Shown in pieces: positions 56,409 to 64,000 of a stretch of DNA of 64,000 nucleotides. The DNA comes from Frankia casuarinae (lineage in GTDB: Bacteria; Actinomycetota; Actinomycetes; Frankiales; Frankiaceae), in NCBI RefSeq assembly GCF_000013345.1, contig NC_007777.1:4278001-4342000 (forward strand), read 5' to 3'. The translations under genes were made by a program, and so were the position numbers. The number at the start of each line of letters is the position of its first letter. Position 1 is the stretch's first letter. The notes under the pieces were generated by a model. That model saw only the letters and a list, made by a program, of their open reading frames with translations, had not been told where the DNA came from and did no database searches.

Positions 56409-57086
56409 TCAGTCCCCCGCGAACCGACGTAGCCGGTCGACCTGCAGGATCGTGATGGTCTGACCTTCCGAGAGGATCCAGGTCCTCCGCTCGAACTCGC
56501 GCAACGCCTGGTTCACCGACTGGCGGGAACCGCCGAGCAGCGAGGCGATCTCGGTCTGTGTGAGGCCGAGTTCGATCACTGGACGCCCTGCCTCCCGCAT
56601 CCGCAGCAGGAGCAACTTGGCCACGCGTCGCGGCAGATCGAGGAAGACGAGGTCGGCATTCGCTCCGGTGAGGCGTCGCACGTGCGCCACCAGTGCTCGG
56701 ATGAGCTGCTCGGCGACGGCCGGTCGTTCCCGCACGAGTTCCCACACCGCGGTGCGGTCGAGAACCAGCGCGGTACTCGGTTCGAGCGCCTCGACGCCGG
56801 CGGACCGGGTCCCCCCTTCGACGATGTTGAGTTCTCCCAGGGTTTCCCGTGGCCCGACAATGTTCAAAACGTGATCACGGCCGTCATCGGCCTTCGTGAG
56901 CACCTTCAACCGTCCGGAGGCGACCACCAGAAGGGTGTCGGCGGGTTCGCCTTCCGTGAAGACAACCTGTCCACGCCGGAAACGTCGCGTGACGGCTCGT
57001 GTGGCGAGCCGCAACAGGTCCTCCTCCTGCAGTTCCTTCAGCAGCGTGGTCGCTCGGAGCAGGGCGACCGCCTCGTTGTCGTGCAT
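56409..57086 (-). CDS. crp: Crp/Fnr-family transcription regulator
   Basis: 225 residues. The cyclic-nucleotide-binding fold (about 10-125) has FRRGQVVFTEGEPADTLLVVASGRLKV and GPRETLGELNIVEGGTRSAGVEAL; the HTH is TQTEIASLLGGSRQSVNQAL (about 175-194), with the Arg pattern of Crp proteins. The nucleotide pocket Arg-Ser/Thr near TRSAG is kept, so cAMP binding is plausible. ATG at 57086. It is not in an operon with its neighbours. Confidence 0.92.
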   Translation of the reverse strand: MHDNEAVALLRATTLLKELQEEDLLRLATRAVTRRFRRGQVVFTEGEPADTLLVVASGRLKVLTKADDGRDHVLNIVGPRETLGELNIVEGGTRSAGVEALEPSTALVLDRTAVWELVRERPAVAEQLIRALVAHVRRLTGANADLVFLDLPRRVAKLLLLRMREAGRPVIELGLTQTEIASLLGGSRQSVNQALREFERRTWILSEGQTITILQVDRLRRFAGD

Positions 57087-57196
57087 GCGGTGACCGTAGC
57101 GCCGTCCGCCTGCCTCATGTTCCCCAACTACCCCGGACGACGGGATCGGATGCGGCGGCAGACCGCAAGCATTCCCGGCGTACGACACAGTCGACA

Positions 57197-57607
57197 TCAT
57201 ACCGTAACATGATGACTACTCCAGCAACGTACCACGTCGCGCATGGAGAGGATTCCGGCTACGCCACCACCCGAGGTAACGATAAGGTGCCGAAAACCAC
57301 CTCGCAGCATCGCGGCAGCCGCCTCGTCCAAGGACCACTCCGGATCCGCGAAGACGACATCGCGGGTGAGATGGTCACCCGCGATCTCGACATCCGGATC
57401 CTGAGCCGCGGCGATCGACCGCAGAACGTCCCGTTCGGTCAGGATCCCGTAGCCCTCGCTGTCCGCATCGTGGACGACCGCGGCACCGACCTTGCGCGCC
57501 GCCATCAGCCTCGCCGCCTGGCGAAGCGTGTGCCCCGGGCCGATCATGAGAACAAGGGAACTCATACCCTCCGAAACCCGCACGACGCCCTCCCGACGCT
57601 TGTGCAT
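57197..57607 (-). CDS. CBS-domain pair protein
   Basis: 136 residues made almost entirely of two CBS motifs: TLRQAARLMAARKVGAAVVHD with GILTERDVLRSIA, and SLDEAAAAMLRGGFRHLIVTS with GILSMRDVVRCWS. CBS pairs bind adenosine nucleotides and report energy state. There is no attached effector domain. ATG at 57607; ATG at 57565 would also leave both CBS motifs. Between the Crp-type gene and ilvE, with gaps of about 110 and 170 bases. Confidence 0.9.
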   Translation of the reverse strand: MHKRREGVVRVSEGMSSLVLMIGPGHTLRQAARLMAARKVGAAVVHDADSEGYGILTERDVLRSIAAAQDPDVEIAGDHLTRDVVFADPEWSLDEAAAAMLRGGFRHLIVTSGGGVAGILSMRDVVRCWSSHHVTV

Positions 57608-57774
57608 TCGTGAAAACTGCTACTCGCGACGGTAGGCCCTGCCTGCCGTGTTGACCAGAGCACACGATGCTTCGGCATGGGCATTATGTGAGCCCGGCCA
57701 CGCGGGGCCGGGCTCACGGCCCTGGCCGGGACGCGGGGCAACGTGGAACGCCCGCGACGACGCCGGCCACGGCG

Positions 57775-58701
57775 TTATTGCTGGACGAACTCGTTCCACT
57801 CCTGGTATCGGTCCAGTTCCCCTCGGGTCGCGCGGTGGAAGATCTCCAGCAGCTCCCGGGTGACGGGGCCCGGCTTCCCGCTCCCGACCTGCCGGTCGTC
57901 CACCTCGACGATCGGCACGATCTCGGCCGCCGTGCCGGTGAAGAACGCCTCGTCAGCCAGATAGAGGTCGGTGCGCACGATGTGCTGCTCGATCACCTCG
58001 TACCCCTGGTCGGCGGCGATCCTCATGATCGAGGCGCGGGTGATGCCACCGAGCGGACCGTCCGTGAGGAGCGGAGTGATGACCTTGCGTCCGGAGACGA
58101 TGAAGACGTTTTCCCCGGTGCCGTCGGCGATGTGGCCGTTGGGGCTGGTCAGAATTGCCTCGTCGTAACCGGCCTTGACCGCCGCGACCTTCGCCAGGGA
58201 CGAGTTGAGGTACTGCCCGGACGCCTTGGCCGCCGGCGGCGTGATGTTCGGGTCGTTCCGCTTCCAGGAGGAGATCATCGCGCGGACGCCGTTCTCCTCC
58301 GCCTCCTCGCCAAGGTAGGCACCCCACGGCCACACCGCGATCATGACCTCGACAGGAGAGGGCAACGGATTGAGCCCCATCTCACCGTAACCGAGGTGGA
58401 TCAGCGGCCGGATGTAGCAGGAGGCGATGTCGTTCACCGCGATGGTCTCCTTCGTCGCCGCGACGACCTGCTCCGGCGTGAAGGACGGCTCCATCACATA
58501 AATCTTGGCACTGCGGTAGAGACGGGCGATGTGGTCCGTCAGCCGGAACACGGCGGGCCCCTGGGCCGTCTCGTAGCAGCGGATGCCTTCGAACACACCC
58601 CACCCGTAGTGCAGGGTCGGGTTGAGCACGTGGATGCGGGCGTCGTCCCAGTCGACGAACTCTCCACTCATCCAGATCTTCGAGGTTGGGGTGATAGGCA
58701 C
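57775..58701 (-). CDS. ilvE: Branched-chain amino acid aminotransferase
   Basis: 308 residues. It transfers amino groups for the last step of Leu, Ile and Val synthesis using PLP. Family IV features: MSGEFVDWDDARIHVLNPTLHYG, FEGIRCYETAQGPAVFRL, the PLP Lys region AAKASGQYLNSSLAKV, ILTSPNGHIADGTGENVFIV and TGTAAEIVPIVEVDDR. The GTG at 58701 has TGGAG just upstream and gives the normal length; upstream frame to 58875 is without similarity. It follows leuB over an array of 25-bp repeats, so leuB-ilvE may be read together. Confidence 0.96.
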   Translation of the reverse strand: MPITPTSKIWMSGEFVDWDDARIHVLNPTLHYGWGVFEGIRCYETAQGPAVFRLTDHIARLYRSAKIYVMEPSFTPEQVVAATKETIAVNDIASCYIRPLIHLGYGEMGLNPLPSPVEVMIAVWPWGAYLGEEAEENGVRAMISSWKRNDPNITPPAAKASGQYLNSSLAKVAAVKAGYDEAILTSPNGHIADGTGENVFIVSGRKVITPLLTDGPLGGITRASIMRIAADQGYEVIEQHIVRTDLYLADEAFFTGTAAEIVPIVEVDDRQVGSGKPGPVTRELLEIFHRATRGELDRYQEWNEFVQQ

Positions 58702-58879
58702 GGCGACTCCAGGCCAAAGTGCGACGAAGCGAACAGGAGATGACGAATCCGCCGATCTTCGCCGTGGTGGGGCCCTGTCGGCTGCCGTCTTACCGGATCT
58801 ACGGCTCCCGTAGAGAATAACCACGACGCACCTGGACCGGAAGGGCCCCGCGGCGATCAACCATCCGGCCTCCACCGGC

Positions 58880-58967
58880 GGCGTGGCGGGGTGACGAGAA
58901 GACCGGCGTGGCGGGGTGACGAGAAGACCGGCGTGGCGGGGTGACGAGAAGACCGGCGTGACGAGAA
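58880..58967. repeat. 25-bp tandem repeat, three perfect copies plus part of a fourth
   Basis: The unit begins GGCGTGGCGGGGTGACGAGA and ends AGACC. Copies at 58880-58904, 58905-58929 and 58930-58954 are identical; a shortened fourth (GGCGTGACGAGAA) ends at 58967, one base before the leuB stop. The array lies in the leuB-ilvE gap, so it is transcribed if these genes share an mRNA. Confidence 0.92.
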
Positions 58968-58968
58968 C

Positions 58969-59997
58969 TCAGCCCGCAGCCCGCGCGGCAAGGTCCTCGC
59001 CACGTTCCCGGGTCGACGGCTGGGCCGCTCCCGCGGCGGCACGATCCGCCAGGGAGGAGGCGACGGCGGCCTCGACCTTCGCCGCCTCCTCGGCGTGGCC
59101 GAGATGATCGAGTAGCATCGCCACCGAGGCGACGGTGGCCGTCGGGTCGGCGAGTTGCCTGCCGGCGATATCCGGGGCGCTGCCGTGCACGGGCTCGAAC
59201 ATGCTCGGGTGGACACCGGAGGGATCGAGGTTGCCACTGGCGGCCAGGCCGATCCCGCCGGTGATGGCCGCGCCGATGTCGGTGAGGATGTCACCGAACA
59301 TGTTGTCCGTCACGACGACGTCGAACCGACCCGGATCGGTCACGAAGAACATCGAGGCCGCGTCCACGTGCTGGTAGTCGACGCGCACGTCGGGGAACTC
59401 GGGCGCCACCTCGGCCACGGTGCGCGACCACAGGTCGCCGGCCTTGGTCAGCACGTTGTTCTTGTGCACGAGAGTCAGGTGGCGACGCTCGCGTCGATCG
59501 GCCCGCCGGAACGCGTCGCGCACGACGCGCTCGACGCCGTACCGGGTGTTGAGGCTCTCCTCGGTCGCCACCTCATGGGGCGTCCCCTTCCGGAGCACAC
59601 CCCCCGCGCCCGCGTACGGCCCCTCCGTGCCCTCCCGCACCACGATCATGTCGATGGCCGGATCTCCGGCCAGCGGCGAGCGGACTCCCGGATAGAGCCG
59701 CACCGGCCGGAGATTGACGTGATGGTCGAACTCGAACCGCAGCCGCAGCAGCAGGCCACGCTCGAGGACACCGCTGGGCACGCCGGGATCACCGACCGCC
59801 CCGAGCAGGATCGCGTCGTGACCGCGCAGTTCCTCCAGCACCGAGTCGGGCAGCGTCTCCCCGGTCTCGTGCCAGCGCCGGGCACCCAGGTCGTATTCGG
59901 TCGTGTCGACCTTGGGATGTACCGCGCGCAGCACCCGCAACCCCTCCGCCACCACCTCGGGGCCGATCCCGTCACCGCCAATCACCGCAAGCCTCAT
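58969..59997 (-). CDS. leuB: 3-isopropylmalate dehydrogenase
   Basis: 342 residues. It oxidises and decarboxylates 3-isopropylmalate, and erythro-3-methylmalate in the citramalate route. Motifs: [77 protein letters not shown], and [28 protein letters not shown] with [13 protein letters not shown]. All catalytic residues appear present. ATG at 59997. Divergent from the EAL gene across a long intergenic region. Confidence 0.96.
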   Translation of the reverse strand: MRLAVIGGDGIGPEVVAEGLRVLRAVHPKVDTTEYDLGARRWHETGETLPDSVLEELRGHDAILLGAVGDPGVPSGVLERGLLLRLRFEFDHHVNLRPVRLYPGVRSPLAGDPAIDMIVVREGTEGPYAGAGGVLRKGTPHEVATEESLNTRYGVERVVRDAFRRADRRERRHLTLVHKNNVLTKAGDLWSRTVAEVAPEFPDVRVDYQHVDAASMFFVTDPGRFDVVVTDNMFGDILTDIGAAITGGIGLAASGNLDPSGVHPSMFEPVHGSAPDIAGRQLADPTATVASVAMLLDHLGHAEEAAKVEAAVASSLADRAAAGAAQPSTRERGEDLAARAAG

Positions 59998-60618
59998 AGG
60001 CCGACTGTAGCGGCCGACCGCGGCCCCGCAGCGGTCCCACCCGGCCTGGCCCACCCGACCGGCGCCGATCCGGCACGGGGCCGCACGGGGCCGCACGGGG
60101 CCGCTCACGACGGGCCGCCGCCCCGACGGCCGTCATCGTGCTCCCGAACGGCCGCGAACCACCCCCGAATGGCTGCTAACAGTAGCCATTCCATTACCTC
60201 AGTCCAACCTCAGCGCCGGAACGGCGCCTCACACCTCCGCATTCGATCACCTTGAGTAATCGTAGTGCACCACCTCGCCAAATAAAGTTCACCCTCGTTG
60301 TCGCTGGATTGATTTCCATCGGCCGACTCGGACTACTCGCACGCCTCGCGTCGGCACCCGAAAATCCTGGCGAGCAATGACCGTTTTGGCAACGGATCAA
60401 CGATGAACGACGCCTCCGGCGCCCAGAAATCGCCGATCTTGCGTCGGGGACACGGGAAGGACGATGAACGGCAATCTGACCGCTACCCGCCGGTCACACA
60501 AAAGAGCGCAGAATTCACAACTCCGGACGGTACTCGCACCCGGCATCGCGGCCGGATGGTAAGAAACTCACTTACAGGACAGGTGCGACGTGCTTCGATG
60601 CGAGGGGGTGCACGGCGC
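59998..60618. other. Divergent region between leuB and the EAL gene
   Basis: About 620 bases. The frame of the EAL protein is open from 60403, so the last 215 bases may be coding if an earlier ATG is used. Otherwise I find no gene. The zone 60175-60330 is AT-rich for this genome and holds an 8-bp inverted repeat (60167-60191), the likely regulatory part. Three copies of GGGGCCGCAC lie at 60076-60105. Confidence 0.5.
60167..60191. promoter_or_regulatory. Inverted repeat upstream of leuB
   Basis: GAATGGCT, a 9-base spacer GCTAACAGT, then AGCCATTC, perfect over 8 bp. It is 170 bases before the leuB start and next to the AT-rich zone that probably holds the leuB and EAL-gene promoters. No matching regulator can be named. 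Confidence 0.4.
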
Positions 60619-61980
60619 ATGATTACTCGGCAGCGGACTCCCGCGGGACCTCCGTCCAGCGACCGCCCCGATGTCGGCGACGCGGCTGTTTCGTCCGGTG
60701 GCGTGGCCGAGGGCAGGACGCTGCCCGCGGCCGATGGGGCGGGTCCCCTCGGCCGGTTGAAGAACGGCGACGGCGGTGGGACGCGTGGCGACGACCGGCC
60801 CGACCTGCGCCGAATTCTCGCCGACCCCGACGAACCCATGCTGTTCTTCCAGCCGATCGTGGATCTGCAACGGGGGGTCATCGCGGGGTATGAGGCGCTC
60901 GCCCGCTTCCACAGCCACCCGGCCCACCCGCCCGACCTCGTCTTCGCCGAGGCGGACCGGCTCGGGCTCGCGGCCCAGTTGGAGGCCCGTGTCCTCGCCG
61001 CCGCGCTGGAGGCGCGTGACCGGCTTCCCGACCGCTGCTTCCTCGCGGTCAACGTCCTGCCCCATCTGCTCACCGCACCAGAAGTCACGGCAATCTGGCA
61101 GCGCGCGGACCTGCGGCGCCTGGTCCTAGAACTCAACGAGGCAGTCGACCTCGACGCCACCACCGGCCTGACGACCACCGCGGGCGCACTGCGCAACCTC
61201 GGTGCGTTCGTGGCGATGGACGACGTCGGCTCGGGCTATGCCGGGTTGCGGCAGCTGGCGCGGATCCGCCCCGACTTCGTCAAGCTGGACCGCTCGCTCG
61301 TAGTCAACGTGGACGACGACCAGGTCAAGATCGCCCTCACCGAGCTGGTCGGCACCTTCGCCAGCCGGCTCAACGCCTGGGTCATCGCGGAGGGGGTCGA
61401 GCGGTTCGACGAGCTCGGAATGCTGGTCGCGCTGGGGGTTCCGCTCGGCCAGGGATTCCTGCTCGGGCGTCCCTCCCGGGCCTGGCAGCAGCTCGACCCA
61501 ACCGTGGCTAGGCGTATCCGCCAGTTCTCGGAACGCAGCAACCACGCCGCGAGCATCGAGAGCCTGATGGAACAGGTCACGATCAGCATAGGTGACTCCG
61601 GTCGGTGCGCCATGTCCGCGGACTGTCCGTCCTGTCCCATGAGCGCCGCCCGGAACCGGGACGGTCTCGCGGCCGGCGATGATCCGGCCGGACCGGACGG
61701 TGACCGGACGCCTCGAGCGACCGTCATCGTCTCCAACCGATGCCGACCGGTCGCCCTGCATCTGTCCGGCGGCCCGGGCGGCGGCACGGAACCGCGCCGT
61801 GTTCCCACGACGCTCTTCGCGCGGCCCGAGGAGCCGGTGACCGAGGTCGCGCGTCGCGCCATGACGCGGGCCCGGGCCAGCCGATTCGATCCCGTGATAA
61901 TCGTGACCGAGATGGGGCGCCCACTCGGCCTGGTACGGATGGAGCGTCTGATGCTACGGCTCGCGGAAATGTCCACATGA
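60619..61980 (+). CDS. EAL-domain c-di-GMP phosphodiesterase with C-terminal CBS-like region
   Basis: 453 residues. The EAL domain (about 70-310) has LFFQPIVDL, YEALARF with Glu92, AVNVLPHLL, ELNEAVDL, MDDVGSGYAGL, VKLDRSLV and IAEGVE, so most catalytic residues are kept although ELNE and DDVG differ a little from consensus. After a Cys-containing linker (CAMSADCPSCPM) the last 90 residues (TTLFARPEEPVTEVARRAMT to RPLGLVRMERLM) look like half of a CBS pair. No membrane segment. ATG at 60619 has GAGGGGG 10 bases upstream; an ATG at 60403 is also in frame. Cytosolic. Confidence 0.88.
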   Translation: MITRQRTPAGPPSSDRPDVGDAAVSSGGVAEGRTLPAADGAGPLGRLKNGDGGGTRGDDRPDLRRILADPDEPMLFFQPIVDLQRGVIAGYEALARFHSHPAHPPDLVFAEADRLGLAAQLEARVLAAALEARDRLPDRCFLAVNVLPHLLTAPEVTAIWQRADLRRLVLELNEAVDLDATTGLTTTAGALRNLGAFVAMDDVGSGYAGLRQLARIRPDFVKLDRSLVVNVDDDQVKIALTELVGTFASRLNAWVIAEGVERFDELGMLVALGVPLGQGFLLGRPSRAWQQLDPTVARRIRQFSERSNHAASIESLMEQVTISIGDSGRCAMSADCPSCPMSAARNRDGLAAGDDPAGPDGDRTPRATVIVSNRCRPVALHLSGGPGGGTEPRRVPTTLFARPEEPVTEVARRAMTRARASRFDPVIIVTEMGRPLGLVRMERLMLRLAEMST

Positions 61981-62078
61981 GGCGAAACCGCTATTGGACC
62001 GCGCAGGCGCTCATGTCGCCGAGCCCAGCGGCCAGGAGCCATTCCGCGTCGGCAGAGATCATCGTCCGGCACCCGAGC

Positions 62079-64000
<1,922 letters not shown>

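Noticed and set aside
58880-58967. CRISPR array or attachment site
   Set aside because: Head-to-tail 25-bp units without spacers, no integrase or mobile gene beside them.

Overview
The window is a GC-rich actinobacterial chromosome segment. Gene order (cdsA-frr-tsf-rpsB; xerC-dprA-comM-yraN; rnhB-lepB-rplS-trmD-rimM-khpA-rpsP-ffh-ftsY-smc; mutM-rnc-plsX-rpmF-DUF177-coaD-rsmD-recG), frequent GTG starts and residue-level similarity in the conserved proteins point to Frankia or a close relative. The genus call is inference from sequence recognition, not a search. The segment is chromosomal core: I see no integrase of phage type, no IS element, no CRISPR array and no obvious island.

Layout. 1-3110: translation and phospholipid genes on the minus strand (cdsA partial, frr, tsf, rpsB), with no pyrH where it usually sits. 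3111-5010: an M23 peptidase on the plus strand whose frame runs antisense into xerC. 4696-14546: a long minus-strand run xerC, dprA, comM, yraN, DUF2469, rnhB, lepB, rplS, trmD, rimM, khpA, rpsP, many joined by ATGA-type stop/start overlaps. 14795-22259: ffh, ftsY, smc and a small coiled-coil protein. 22473-25140: acylphosphatase, a divergent lipoprotein, a DUF2786 protein and mutM. 25309-31668: rnc, plsX, rpmF, DUF177, coaD, rsmD, recG. 31921-44386: rpmB, ddl, a DUF3515 lipoprotein, a small AsnC-type protein, thiD, a MurA enzyme, gpsA, cofC, a GGDEF/EAL protein, ppk and a HU protein. 44904-47771: leuD, leuC and the divergent IclR-type regulator. 48261-52092: a PASTA Ser/Thr kinase facing an orphan sensor histidine kinase. 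52294-54466: a short Cys-containing protein, tRNA-Glu(CUC), tRNA-Gln(CUG), a fumarylacetoacetate-hydrolase family enzyme and a tiny four-Cys protein. 54569-64000: cimA, a Crp-like regulator, a CBS protein, ilvE, leuB, an EAL protein, a DUF1059 protein and leuA (cut by the window edge).

How the genes work together. Three themes dominate: the translation/secretion core (ribosomal proteins, EF-Ts, RRF, TrmD/RimM, SRP and its receptor, signal peptidase); genome maintenance (XerC, DprA, RNase HII, SMC, MutM, RecG); and branched-chain amino acids, where leuA, leuB, leuCD, ilvE and cimA all lie within 20 kb, so that citramalate and isopropylmalate chemistry can share the LeuB/LeuCD enzymes. Two c-di-GMP proteins, polyphosphate kinase, a Crp-type regulator and two sensor kinases supply signalling.

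The most unusual sequence features are the missing pyrH, two long antisense gene-end overlaps, many perfect 12-25 bp tandem duplications both between and inside genes (those inside genes always a multiple of three), and several perfect inverted repeats in divergent promoter regions. I did not find a convincing wholly new multi-gene system.
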